Below are positions 31,264-40,496 of a stretch of 49,555 nucleotides of DNA, piece by piece. The DNA lies in the NCBI GenBank assembly GCA_002632325.1, contig NSJK01000024.1, forward strand, positions 1 through 49,555. The letters are read 5' to 3'. Below the pieces are notes generated by a model. That model saw only the letters and a list, made by a program, of their open reading frames with translations, searched no databases and was not told the DNA's origin. This DNA comes from Lysobacterales bacterium. Its GTDB lineage: Bacteria > Pseudomonadota > Gammaproteobacteria > Xanthomonadales > Rhodanobacteraceae. A program made the translations under genes and the position numbers. How positions within the stretch are numbered: position 1 is the first letter of the stretch; each line of letters starts with the position of its first letter.

Positions 31264-34224
31264 ATGACACGATTCAAGCAATTGGCCGGCTTCGCGCTGG
31301 CACTGGTGGCGGCGCTGGGCGCGGGGATCGCGGCAGCGAGCACGAGCGGCGTGGTGATCAGCCAGGCCTATGGCGGTGGCGGCAATACGGGCGCCACCTA
31401 CAAGAACGATTTCATCGAGTTGTTCAATGCCGGCAGCGCGCCGGTATCGCTGGCCGGCTGGTCGGTGCAGTACACCTCGGCGGGCGGCGCAAGCTGGCAG
31501 GTGACCAACCTCACCGCCACGACCCTGCAGCCCGGGCAGTACTACCTGGTCCAGCAGGCGGCCGGAACAGGCGGCACCACCGACCTGCCCACGCCCGATG
31601 CCATCGGCACGATCGCGATGTCGGGCACGGGCGGCAAGGCCGCGCTGGTGAGCAGCACCACCGCGCTCAGCGTGGCCTGCCCCACCGGCGGCGCGATCGT
31701 CGACTTCGTCGGTTTCAGTGCAAGCGCCAACTGCTTTGAAGGCAGCGGCCCGACGCCGGCGCCGAGCAATACCACCGCGGTGCTGCGCGCCGGCGCTGGC
31801 TGTACCGACACCGACGACAACGCGAGTGACTTCGCCGCCGGCGCGCCCACGCCGCGCAACACCTCGACTGCGCTGCACGCATGCGGCGGCGGCGGCCCGA
31901 CCAACCCGAGCGCGAGCGGCAGCGCAAATCCTGCCGTGGTCGCGCAGGGCGGCAGCAGCACGCTTACCGTCACCGTGATCCCCGGAGCCAACCCGGCCAG
32001 CACCGGCTTGGGCGTGACCGCCGACCTCTCATCGATTGGCGATGCCAATCCCGCCACGTTCACCCACGTCGGCCCCAATGGCAGCGGCGGCGAAATCTTC
32101 ACCTATGCAGCCACGGTCAACGCGGGCACCCTGCCGGGCGCCAAGTCGCTGCCGGTCAGCGTGGTCGATGCCCAGAGCCGCAGCGCGAACACGAACATCG
32201 CGCTCACGGTCTCCGCGCCGCCGATCACGATCATGGCGATTCAGGGTCATGGCGCGGCCTCTCCGCTGGTCGGCCAGACGGTAACGACCACCGGCAACAT
32301 CGTCACCGCGATCGGCAGCAAGGGCTTCTTCATCCAGGATCCGAACGGCGATGGCGACACCACCACCTCGGATGGCATCTACGTCTACACCGGCTCGGCG
32401 CCGAGCGGAATCGCGCTGGGCAACGTGGTCAGCGTGTCCGGCAAGGTCACCGAATTCAATGGCATCACCGAACTCACCACGCCGAGCTACAGCATGACCG
32501 CGGCTTCGGGTGCGACGATCCAGCCTTGGTTGCTCGACGACCATCCGCCAACCCAAGACCCGACCACCGGCATCTGCATGGCGACCGGCAGCACGATCGT
32601 GCCCGCCAACGACGGCTATCAAGCCAGCAACTTTGCCTGTCTCGACGGCATGCTGGTGACGATGAACGAAGCGCAGGTGACCGGCGCGACCTACGGTTCG
32701 GGCGGGAGCGACGCGATCCATACCGGCAACCCATCCGGCTTCTACGCCGCACTCGCCAGCGAACCGCGTCCCGCGCGCAAGCCCGGCGCGGCCTTTCCCG
32801 GCGTGGTCGGCCATCCCGAGATTCCGGTGTGGGGCGGCGCACCGCACGTGCTCACCGTGTACTACAACGGTCTCGGCTTTGCCGCGGGCAGCGATGATCC
32901 CAACCACGACGATCCCGATTACGACGATCCGAGCGATTTCGTCTATCACGCCGGCACCACCTTCTCGGTCACGGGCGTGATCCAGAGCTACAAGCCGAGC
33001 ACATCACCGACACCGTTCTACGAACTGTTCCCGCGCGAGATGACGACGCTGCAGCGCGTGACCCCGGCCGACGCCGTGCGCCCGGTCGCCGATCCGATCG
33101 ACGGCATGCTCACGATCGGCACGCAGAACTTCCTGCATTTCTTCAACGACGTCGCCGATGGTTCGGAGAACAACGGTTCCTACAACGACACCTGCGCCGG
33201 CACCGGCGCCGATGACACCTGCCCGACTGCGGCGCAATACGCCCTGCGTCGCACCAAGTGGGCGATCCAGGTCTGCGACGTGCTCAAGTCGCCGATCGTG
33301 CTCGCGGTACAGGAAATCGAGAACCGCAACGTGCTCGCCGACCTTGCCCAGAGCGTCAACTCGCGCTGCGGCACCAGCTACGTGCCCTGGCTCATGCAGG
33401 GCAACGATCCGGGCGGCATCAACCTGGGCATCCTCGCGCGCAGCGACGTGGTCGTCGATACGGTGACCCAGCTCTTCCTCAACACGCAGACGGTCAGCTG
33501 TTCGAGCGGTGCATCGTGCACGCTCAACGACCGTCCGCCGGTGCTGATGAAGGCCTCGTGGAACGGCTACCCGTTCGCCCTGCTCGCAATCTACGACCGC
33601 TCGATGAGCGGATTGCCGGCCAAGCCCTATGTCGGACCCAAGCGCGCCGAACAGGCGGCGCAGGTCGCGCAGATCGCGCAGGCCTGGCAGAGCGGCAGCA
33701 CGCTCACCGGCGCCGGCAATGCGCGCCAGAATGCCAGCGGCGTGATCACGCAGGGTCCATTCGATCTGGTCGGCGATGCCAGCGTGCCGCTGATCGTCGC
33801 GGGTGATTTCAATGCCTACGAGTTCAGCGATGGCTACGCCGATGTCACCGGCATGATCAAAGGCACCGCGGATCAGGGCGCAAACCTGTACTGGTTCAGC
33901 GGCAATGCGGCCAACACCGATACCCCAAGCTATGTCGCGCCGTCGCCGGCCTTGTTCGACACCGGCACCCAAGCCGATCCGAGCGGGCGCTATTCGTTCA
34001 ACTTCAGCGGTCTGACCCAGGAAATCGACCACATCCTGCTGTCGCAGCCGGGCCGGCGCGATTTCGCCAGCGTCTCCAATGCACACGGCAATTCCGACGT
34101 GTCCGAAGTCAGCGGGGTCATCCTCGACAACCTCACCGCGGCGCGCAGCGGCGACCATGATGGACAGGTGATCTCCCTGATCGTCGACCGCATCTTCGCC
34201 AACGGCTTCGACGCCAGCCCCTGA
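31264..34224 (+). CDS. Secreted lamin-tail endonuclease/exonuclease/phosphatase protein
   Basis: A 986-residue exported protein. Signal peptide to about A24, then a lamin-tail domain (VVISQAYGGGGNTGATYKND, FIELFNAGSAPVSLAGWSVQ; to about 185), an Ig-like section, an OB-like domain (ITIMAIQGHGAASPLVGQTV, to about 600) and a C-terminal endonuclease/exonuclease/phosphatase domain with VLAVQEIENRNVLADLAQ (metal glutamate), PLIVAGDFNAYEFSDGY and EIDHILLSQ. This matches extracellular ExeM-type DNases. It ends VDRIFANGFDASP, the shared tail plus three residues. The start at 31264 has GGGGA five bases before it. Extracellular DNA degradation is the likely role. Confidence 0.9.
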   Translation: MTRFKQLAGFALALVAALGAGIAAASTSGVVISQAYGGGGNTGATYKNDFIELFNAGSAPVSLAGWSVQYTSAGGASWQVTNLTATTLQPGQYYLVQQAAGTGGTTDLPTPDAIGTIAMSGTGGKAALVSSTTALSVACPTGGAIVDFVGFSASANCFEGSGPTPAPSNTTAVLRAGAGCTDTDDNASDFAAGAPTPRNTSTALHACGGGGPTNPSASGSANPAVVAQGGSSTLTVTVIPGANPASTGLGVTADLSSIGDANPATFTHVGPNGSGGEIFTYAATVNAGTLPGAKSLPVSVVDAQSRSANTNIALTVSAPPITIMAIQGHGAASPLVGQTVTTTGNIVTAIGSKGFFIQDPNGDGDTTTSDGIYVYTGSAPSGIALGNVVSVSGKVTEFNGITELTTPSYSMTAASGATIQPWLLDDHPPTQDPTTGICMATGSTIVPANDGYQASNFACLDGMLVTMNEAQVTGATYGSGGSDAIHTGNPSGFYAALASEPRPARKPGAAFPGVVGHPEIPVWGGAPHVLTVYYNGLGFAAGSDDPNHDDPDYDDPSDFVYHAGTTFSVTGVIQSYKPSTSPTPFYELFPREMTTLQRVTPADAVRPVADPIDGMLTIGTQNFLHFFNDVADGSENNGSYNDTCAGTGADDTCPTAAQYALRRTKWAIQVCDVLKSPIVLAVQEIENRNVLADLAQSVNSRCGTSYVPWLMQGNDPGGINLGILARSDVVVDTVTQLFLNTQTVSCSSGASCTLNDRPPVLMKASWNGYPFALLAIYDRSMSGLPAKPYVGPKRAEQAAQVAQIAQAWQSGSTLTGAGNARQNASGVITQGPFDLVGDASVPLIVAGDFNAYEFSDGYADVTGMIKGTADQGANLYWFSGNAANTDTPSYVAPSPALFDTGTQADPSGRYSFNFSGLTQEIDHILLSQPGRRDFASVSNAHGNSDVSEVSGVILDNLTAARSGDHDGQVISLIVDRIFANGFDASP

Positions 34225-34255
34225 GCGGCTATCCTTGCCGATCACCGATCTCCAC

Positions 34256-34282
34256 GGGGCCGGGCAACCGGCCCCTTTTTTC
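34256..34282 (+). terminator. Intrinsic terminator after nuclease gene
   Basis: GGGGCCGG-GCAA-CCGGCCCC followed by six T. It lies 31 bases after the nuclease stop and only seven bases before the ATG of the TVP38-like gene, whose ribosome-binding region it occupies. Confidence 0.85.
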
Positions 34283-34288
34283 TTGCCG

Positions 34289-35008
34289 ATGAAGCGACTC
34301 AAATCCCTGCTGCCGCTGTTGCTGCTGATCGTGCTCGGTGCGGGCCTGCTCGCCTCGGGCGTGTTGCGGCATTTCGATCCGCATCACATCGCCGCCGAGG
34401 AAGCGAGCCTGCTCGCACAGATCGTCACCCATCCGCTGCTCAGCCGTCTCATGCTGGTCGGCATGATGATGCTGGCGATTGCCACCGGCCTGCCGGGCGC
34501 CATCGTGGTGGTGTTCGCCGGCGGCATGCTGTTCGGCGTGGTCGAAGGCACGCTGCTGTCATCGATCGGCACTTCGTTGGGCGCGCTGATCCTGTTCTTC
34601 GCCAGCCGCTCGGCCTTCGAGGGCGGCAGTCATGAACCGCCCGCCTTGGTCGAGCGCTTGCGCAGCGGCTATCACGCCCATCCGGCCAGCTACACGATGT
34701 TCCTCCGCCTGGTGCCGTTCTTTCCGTTCGGCGCGGTGACGGTCGCGCTGGCCTGGCTACGCTGCCCGCTGTGGCTGTTCACGCTCGCCACCGTGGTCGG
34801 CGGCAGCATCATGATCGGCTTCGAGACTGCGCTGGGCGCCGGGCTGATGGAAACGATCCTGCGCGAGGGCCATGTCTCGCTCAACGTCTTTGCCCATCGA
34901 CGCGTGCTGCTGCCTCTGCTTGGCATGGCCACGCTGGCGCTCTTGCCCATCCTCGTCGGCCGCCTGCGCCAGCTCGTCGGAAAGTCGACTCCGCCCCGCC
35001 CGCAGTGA
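34289..35008 (+). CDS. TVP38/TMEM64 (DedA-like) membrane protein
   Basis: A 239-residue inner-membrane protein. After an N-terminal helix (LLPLLLLIVLGAGLLASGVL) comes the SNARE-associated core: ATGLPGAIVVVFAGGMLFGV, EGTLLSSIGTSLGALILFFA, a re-entrant FLRLVPFFPFGAVTVALAWL and two more helices. Family members take part in lipid scrambling or membrane homeostasis. The ATG at 34289 follows a terminator hairpin with no Shine-Dalgarno between; a TTG at 34235 would put the hairpin inside the gene. Confidence 0.85.
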   Translation: MKRLKSLLPLLLLIVLGAGLLASGVLRHFDPHHIAAEEASLLAQIVTHPLLSRLMLVGMMMLAIATGLPGAIVVVFAGGMLFGVVEGTLLSSIGTSLGALILFFASRSAFEGGSHEPPALVERLRSGYHAHPASYTMFLRLVPFFPFGAVTVALAWLRCPLWLFTLATVVGGSIMIGFETALGAGLMETILREGHVSLNVFAHRRVLLPLLGMATLALLPILVGRLRQLVGKSTPPRPQ

Positions 35009-35097
35009 AGCGCTCGCCGCGCAATTGAGCGCGCGCGCAGCCTTCGGCTATGCTGCGGAGCGTTTTTTTCACCGTTTTGCCCCCAGGAAATCGTGCC

Positions 35098-37701
35098 TTG
35101 ACCGTCGTCTCCGCGCCCGTCGTGCGCAAATCCTTCTGGCGCGCGCTGACCGTGACGGTACTCGTGGCCGTGGCCAACATCGGCCTGTGGGCATTCATCA
35201 ATCGGCCCGTGCACATCGCCGATTGGCACGGCAAGGTCGGCGGCTTCGCCTACAACCCCTCGCAGCGGTATCAGGATCCGACCAAGTTCATCTTTCCCAG
35301 CGAGTCGGAACTGGACAGCGACATCCGCATGCTGTCGCGCTACACACCGCGACTGCGCACCTACTCGAGCTTCGAAAACCCGCAGATCCCGCGCATCGCG
35401 AAGTTCTACGGCATGACGGTGATGGCCGGCGCCTGGATCGAGGGTCGCGCCGAGCGCAACGAACGTGAACTGGCCGCGCTGATCGCGCTGGCACGCAAGA
35501 ACGACAACATCGACCGCGTGATCGTCGGCAACGAAACGATCCTGCGCGGCGACTTGCCGGTGCGCGATCTGATCGCCTATCTCGACCGCACCCGCGCGCA
35601 ACTGCACGTGCCGGTATCGACTGCCGAACCGCTCGACACCTGGCAGCGCAATCCCGACCTCATCCGCCACGTCGATTTCGTCACCGTGCACATCCTGCCG
35701 TACTGGGAGCGCGTGCCACGCAAGGACGCGATCGGTTTCGTGCTCGGCCAGCTCAAGTCGCTACGCGAGATCGTCGATCAGGTATCCCCGGGCAAACCGA
35801 TCGTGGTCGGCGAAGTCGGCTGGCCGTCGAACGGCAATCGCCGCGAGTACGCACAGCCCTCGATCGCCGACGAGGCGCATTTCCTGCGTGACTGGTTCAA
35901 CGTCGCCGCGCGCGAGAAGATCGACTACTACGTGATGGAAGCGATCGATCAGCCGTGGAAGGAGCAGATTGGCGGTCGCGTTGAAGCCTACTGGGGCGTG
36001 TTCAACGCCGCGCGCGAGCCCAAATTCTCCTTCACCGGCACCGTGATCGAGGATCCACTGTGGCCGTGGAAGGCCGGGGCGGCATCCTTGCTCGCACTGT
36101 TGCCGATGTTCTGGTTTGCGCGCCACTTCATCCGCTTCCGCGTTACTGGTCTGTTCTTCTTTCTCATCCTCGTGCAGTTGTCGGCATCGATCCTGGTGTG
36201 GATGGCGACCCTGCCCTACGACTTCTACCTCAGTCCGCTCGACTGGACGATGCTGTTGCTTCTGTTCCCGGCGCAGCTGGCGATCATCCTGATCCTGCTC
36301 ATCAACGGATTCGAATTCACCGAGGTGATCTGGCGCCCGTACTGGCTGCGCGAATTCAAGCCGCTCACGCCGCAGGCGGGCGATCCGCAGCCCTTCGTGT
36401 CGATCCATCTGGCCTGCTACAACGAGCCGCCGGAGATGGTCATCCTCACGCTCGACTCGCTCGCCGCGCTCGACTACGAGAACTACGAAGTGCTGGTGCT
36501 CGACAACAACACCCGCAACCCGGAAATCTGGAAGCCGGTCGAGGCGCATTGCGCCAAACTCGGCCGGCGCTTCCGTTTCTTCCATCTCGAACCCTGGGGC
36601 GGTTTCAAGGCCGGCGCGCTCAACTATGGCCTGGAAGTCACCGACGCGCGCGCCGAGGTGGTGGCGGTGATCGACGCCGACTACGAAGTGCGCAGCGACT
36701 GGCTGCGTGCGCTCACCGGCTATTTCAACAATCCCAAGGTTGCCGTGGTGCAGTGCCCGCAGGCACACCGCGAATGGCAGCACAACGAATTCCGACGCAT
36801 GACCAACTGGGAATACGACGGCTTCTTCCGCATCGGCATGCACCATCGCAACGAGCGCAACGCGATCATCCAGCACGGCACCATGACGATGGTGCGCAAG
36901 GATGTACTCGTCAATACCGGCGCGTGGTCGGAGTGGACGATCTGCGAAGACGCCGAACTCGGCCTGCGTCTGATGAAGGCCGGCCACGAGCTGGTCTATG
37001 TCGATGAACTCATGGGCAAGGGCCTCACGCCGGCGGACTTCAAGGCCTACAAATCGCAGCGCTACCGCTGGGCTTTTGGCGCAATGCAGATCATGAAGGC
37101 GCGACTGGATTGGATGATCTCCAAGACCTCCACGCTCACGCGCGGCCAGCGCTTCCATTTCCTCACCGGCTGGTTCTCGTGGTTCGGCGACGCCCTGCAT
37201 CTGGTGTTCACGCTGATGGCGATGTTGTGGACGCTGGGCATGGTGCTCGCGCCGCAATATTTCATGTTGCCGATGTACCTGTTCCTCGTGCCCTTGATCG
37301 GCTTTTTCCTGTTCAAAGCCGCCTTCGGCATCATCCTCTACCGCGTGCGCGTGCCTTGTTCCTGGCGCGACACCATCGCCGCCTCGGTGGCGAGCATGAG
37401 CCTTTCCCACGCGATCGCGCGCGGCATCTTCGAAGGCCTGTGGCGCAAGAAAGGCGAATTCATCCGCACCGCCAAGAGCCGACGCATCGGCGCCAAGCCC
37501 AATCCATTCACCTCGGTCAGCGAGGAACTGCTGCTGTTCCTCGCGCTCATGGCCTGCATCGCCGGCATGATCAATTCGATCGGCATCCACTACGTCGAAG
37601 GCAAACTGTGGATCGCGATTCTTGCCGCCCAGGCGATTCCATACGGCTCGGCCTTGATCGGCGCGTGGATCGCGCATCGTTCAGGGGATACGGTGGGGTG
37701 A
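35098..37701 (+). CDS. GH17-GT2 membrane beta-glucan synthase (NdvB-like)
   Basis: An 867-residue fusion. After a membrane helix (about 15-34) comes a periplasmic GH17 domain with VGNETILRG (E146, acid/base) and VVGEVGWPSNGNRRE (E239, nucleophile); then membrane helices and a cytoplasmic GT2 domain with FVSIHLACYNEPPEMV, VIDADYEV (DxD), ICEDAELGLRLMKAGHEL and QRYRWAFGAMQ; then more helices. This architecture is that of NdvB-type proteins that make (cyclic) beta-1,3-glucans in the periplasm. I favour the TTG at 35098, with CAGGA nine bases before it, over an ATG at 35050 with no ribosome site. It lies 89 bp after the TVP38-like gene. Confidence 0.9.
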   Translation: MTVVSAPVVRKSFWRALTVTVLVAVANIGLWAFINRPVHIADWHGKVGGFAYNPSQRYQDPTKFIFPSESELDSDIRMLSRYTPRLRTYSSFENPQIPRIAKFYGMTVMAGAWIEGRAERNERELAALIALARKNDNIDRVIVGNETILRGDLPVRDLIAYLDRTRAQLHVPVSTAEPLDTWQRNPDLIRHVDFVTVHILPYWERVPRKDAIGFVLGQLKSLREIVDQVSPGKPIVVGEVGWPSNGNRREYAQPSIADEAHFLRDWFNVAAREKIDYYVMEAIDQPWKEQIGGRVEAYWGVFNAAREPKFSFTGTVIEDPLWPWKAGAASLLALLPMFWFARHFIRFRVTGLFFFLILVQLSASILVWMATLPYDFYLSPLDWTMLLLLFPAQLAIILILLINGFEFTEVIWRPYWLREFKPLTPQAGDPQPFVSIHLACYNEPPEMVILTLDSLAALDYENYEVLVLDNNTRNPEIWKPVEAHCAKLGRRFRFFHLEPWGGFKAGALNYGLEVTDARAEVVAVIDADYEVRSDWLRALTGYFNNPKVAVVQCPQAHREWQHNEFRRMTNWEYDGFFRIGMHHRNERNAIIQHGTMTMVRKDVLVNTGAWSEWTICEDAELGLRLMKAGHELVYVDELMGKGLTPADFKAYKSQRYRWAFGAMQIMKARLDWMISKTSTLTRGQRFHFLTGWFSWFGDALHLVFTLMAMLWTLGMVLAPQYFMLPMYLFLVPLIGFFLFKAAFGIILYRVRVPCSWRDTIAASVASMSLSHAIARGIFEGLWRKKGEFIRTAKSRRIGAKPNPFTSVSEELLLFLALMACIAGMINSIGIHYVEGKLWIAILAAQAIPYGSALIGAWIAHRSGDTVG

Positions 37702-37993
37702 GCTTCGCTGCGCGCGTTTCGGCGCGCGCCGCGCCGTTTGTGCGCCTTGCCTTGTTCGCCTTCGCGAAAGCCGACCGTCCGCATGAGTTCGTCCCGCATC
37801 GCTGCGCTTGGGAATTTCGGCTGGCGCCGAAACCATGCGTTGTCCTCGTCGTGTTTGCTTTCGCGAGAACCGACTGGCGTCCATGCTGGTTCGTCCCGCA
37901 TCCCTGCGCTTGGGAATTTCGGCTTGCGCCGCCGTCGCTGGCTCGATTTTGCTGGTGCGTTCGCACGAGATTCCATCGACGTCCCTGTTGGTT

Positions 37994-38262
37994 CGTCCCG
38001 CATCCCTGCGGGCCGGTGGCTTTCTCTTGCTTGCCCAAGAGAAAGTCACCAAAGAGAAGGGCACCCTCACGGCCTTGGTCCCGCGCGCATCGTGCGCGCG
38101 GGACTGCGCAGACGCGCTGCGGGGTTTGCCGACAGACCATCCCTGGTCTGACGGCAAACTCGGCGCGATCCATCGCGCCGCCCCTGCGGGCCTGATCTGC
38201 GCGCGCCTGCCGCGGCCGAAAGGGGCTGAAAAGCGCAAGCGCGGGCATCCTGCCCGCACACG
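37994..38262 (-). repeat. Structured repeat module, large type (copy C)
   Basis: Reverse orientation of copies A and B. Hairpins at 38015-38050 (one G:T wobble), 38078-38104 (GTCCCGCGCGCA arms) and 38124-38159 (CAGACCA/TGGTCTG arms). Nearly identical to the complement of copy A although 22 kb away. Confidence 0.8.
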
Positions 38263-38314
38263 GAGTCCTGGTCGTGTTCGCTTTCGCGAAAACCGACTGG
38301 CGTCCATGCCTGTT

Positions 38315-38560
38315 CGTCCCGCATCCCTGCGGGCCGGATACCCTTCTTTGCTTGTCCAAAGAAGGGTATCCCCAAAAAAGGACACCCCGGCAGCGCCGCC
38401 TTGCGCGCGCAAGGTTCGCGGTCGATGGCTGGTTGCGCCGACAGCACATCCCTGTGCCGACGGCGCAATGCGCGCGCTCCATCGCGCGCACCCTGCGGGC
38501 ATCTCGGCCATCGCCCGCCGTCGCCGAAGGGGATTGGTAGCAGCGCGCTCCTGCGCGCCA
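38315..38560 (-). repeat. Structured repeat module, short type (second copy)
   Basis: Hairpin 38336-38371 has arms GGATACCCTTCTTTG and CAAAGAAGGGTATCC, quite different from the GGTGGCTTTCTCTTG arms of other copies but perfectly paired. Hairpin 38433-38468 equals the one at 15417 except for one unpaired base. The middle hairpin is shortened to CTTGCGC/GCGCAAG. Confidence 0.75.
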
Positions 38561-38736
38561 AAGCAAGAGCAGCGCGACGTTTTGTCGCGGATCAATTGTC
38601 GGTCCGCGCCTGCGGCGCTTGAGCCGACCTGCAACACTCGCAACACGCAGGTCGGATCAAGGTGCGCAGCACCGAATCCGACTGGACTCGCAGGCAAGAG
38701 CAAAAAACCACAATGCCCAAGCACAACTGCTTTTGC

Positions 38737-38990
38737 GGGCATGATGCCCGCGCTTGCGCTTTTCAACCCCTTTCGGCCGCGGCAGGCGCGCGAAGAAGAG
38801 GCCCGCAGGGGCGGCGCGATGGATCGCGCCGAGTTTGCCGTTCGTGCAGGGATGCACGGTCGGCAAACCCCGCAGCGCGTCTGCGCAGTCACGCGCGCAC
38901 GATGCGCGCGTGACCGGGGCCGCGAGGGTGCCCTTCTCTTTGGTGACTTTCTCTTGGGCAAGCAAGAGAAAGCCACCGGCCCGCAGGGAT
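38737..38990 (+). repeat. Structured repeat module, large type (copy D)
   Basis: Same order as copy A, with compensatory arms: 38833-38868 has TCGTGCA/TGCACGG around GGGA instead of CAGACCA/TGGTCTG, and 38888-38914 has GTCACG/CGTGAC instead of GTCCCG/CGGGAC. Confidence 0.8.
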
Positions 38991-39313
38991 GCGGGACGAA
39001 CCGGCATGGACGCGAGTCGGTTTTCGCGAAACCGCGCACCACAAGTCAAATGCGAAATTTAGGCGCAAGCCGAAAATCCCAACCGCAGGGATGCGGGACG
39101 AACCAACAAGGACGTCGATGGGTTGTCGTGCAGACATCCGAGCCAAACCAGCCCAGTCGATTCGGCGCAAGCTGAATCGATCGCGACCGTGCGCGGGGAT
39201 GCGGGACGAACAGGCACGGACGCCAGTCGGTTTTCGCGAAAGCGAAAGCGAACACGACCAAGGCAACGCAAAACCCCGGCGTCAGCCGAAACACCCGCCA
39301 CGCGAGGATGAGA

Positions 39314-40417
39314 TCAGCGCCGCGCGCGCAATCGCCCGAACAAGGACTTGCCCGGCCGCTCCTTGTCTCCCGGATCGGGCAGCCGCGACTCGATCAAGCC
39401 GATCGCGTCGTAGGCGTTGACGACATTGAACACGTCGCCCATCTTGGTGCCCGAGGCGGCGGAGATCTCGTGCAGACGCAAGGGCTGCAGCATGGTCGAG
39501 GCGATGCGGAACACCCAGCCGTAGTTGGGATCGACATCGCTCCACTGCAGCAGGCGGAAGGTCGCTTTCGGATCGAGGTGGCGTGCGAGCGTGCCGGCCG
39601 AATGCAACAGCACCTCGAGCCAGATCAGTTGCGCATACGACAGCGCCGCGAGCTTCTCGCGCGCCTGCGCGAGTTCGGCACTCTTGAGCGGGACCCAGTC
39701 GCACAGCCGCCAGCGCGTCGAGGCATAGGCTTCCACGCTGTGCAGCCCCCCCGCGATGTAGGCCATGCGATGCTTGGGGTCGAAAATCAGCGCGGGCGCC
39801 TTGCCCAGCACCACGCGCGCCGGCGCGCGCAGCAGTTCGCCATCGAGATATTCGCGCATCGTCCGCATCGCGGTCTGCTCAAGCATGGCCTCGCGCGTGG
39901 CAAAACGCGGCGGCGGCGCCATCGCAACACGCTCTTTGGTGTGCGAGGTCGGCTCTGCCGCAAATTCGTTGGGCCAGGCCTTGAGCAGATCGTCGAGGCC
40001 GGGTGCGCCGCGCCGCTCGACTTCGGTCGGCAGGGGCTCGACCATGCCGATGCCGATGTCATTGACGTGGAAGGCCGCGTCACGACGCGGCGCTGCAGGT
40101 CGCGCTTCGCCACTGGCGACTCGATTGAGCAGGGTGATGAGATTGCCGCGCTGGAGCGGCCTGTGCAGCACGAAATCGGCATCGGCCGCGGGCGCATCGG
40201 AAAACACAGCGCAGCGGATGCCGGTGCCACGTGCGCGCACCTGGGCCATGCCGCCGGCGAAATCGGTGGGATCGACGATCAGCAGGTCGGCGCCCGTCTC
40301 CTGCCCCAGACGCCAGGGCTTGGTCAGTTCCTTGGCGCAAGAACGCAATAACAGACGCAGATGAGCCAGCTCGGCCTCACCGACGCCAACGCATGCGATG
40401 ACCTTTTCGCCGTCCAC
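39314..40417 (-). CDS. Unrecognised two-domain protein (receiver-like N-terminus)
   Basis: A 367-residue cytoplasmic protein I cannot place. Residues 5-100 alternate strands and helices like a degenerate response-regulator receiver (VIACVGVGEAELAHLRLLLR, GADLLIVDPTDFAG, IRCAVFSDAPAADADFVLHR). The C-terminal third looks helical with a winged-helix-like end (LRLHEISAASGTKMGDVFNV, then VNAYDAIGLIESR). No membrane segments or catalytic motifs are seen. It starts with GTG at 40417 after AGGTCAGGAT. A role in signalling is a guess from shape only. Confidence 0.75.
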   Translation of the reverse strand: MDGEKVIACVGVGEAELAHLRLLLRSCAKELTKPWRLGQETGADLLIVDPTDFAGGMAQVRARGTGIRCAVFSDAPAADADFVLHRPLQRGNLITLLNRVASGEARPAAPRRDAAFHVNDIGIGMVEPLPTEVERRGAPGLDDLLKAWPNEFAAEPTSHTKERVAMAPPPRFATREAMLEQTAMRTMREYLDGELLRAPARVVLGKAPALIFDPKHRMAYIAGGLHSVEAYASTRWRLCDWVPLKSAELAQAREKLAALSYAQLIWLEVLLHSAGTLARHLDPKATFRLLQWSDVDPNYGWVFRIASTMLQPLRLHEISAASGTKMGDVFNVVNAYDAIGLIESRLPDPGDKERPGKSLFGRLRARR

Positions 40418-40496
40418 ATCCTGACCTGTGGGTTCGTCCGGTGGTGATCCTACGTGCCCTGACCGGTCGCTGGCAAATGGCGATTCGAAACGATGC

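Larger units (their letters stand above)
37702..39313. repeat. Second structured repeat block
   Basis: No convincing gene lies in these 1.6 kb. Units begin CGTCCCGCATC at 37790, 37892 and 37994 (spacing exactly 102), followed by a large module (37994-38262), a short module (38315-38560), a spacer with a GTCGGATC/GGATTCGGT-type stem (38640-38690), an inverted large module (38737-38990) and units beginning GCGGGACGAAC at 38991, 39093 and 39201. The two halves are arranged head to head, so the block is a large imperfect inverted repeat between a glucan synthase gene and a convergent gene. Confidence 0.85.

Noticed and set aside
35761..37677. 638-residue minus-strand frame
   Set aside because: Antisense to the GH17-GT2 synthase, whose catalytic motifs are all in the plus frame.
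37681..39301. Long open frames in the second repeat block
   Set aside because: Same reason: they translate the repeat family and its hairpins, in several frames on both strands.
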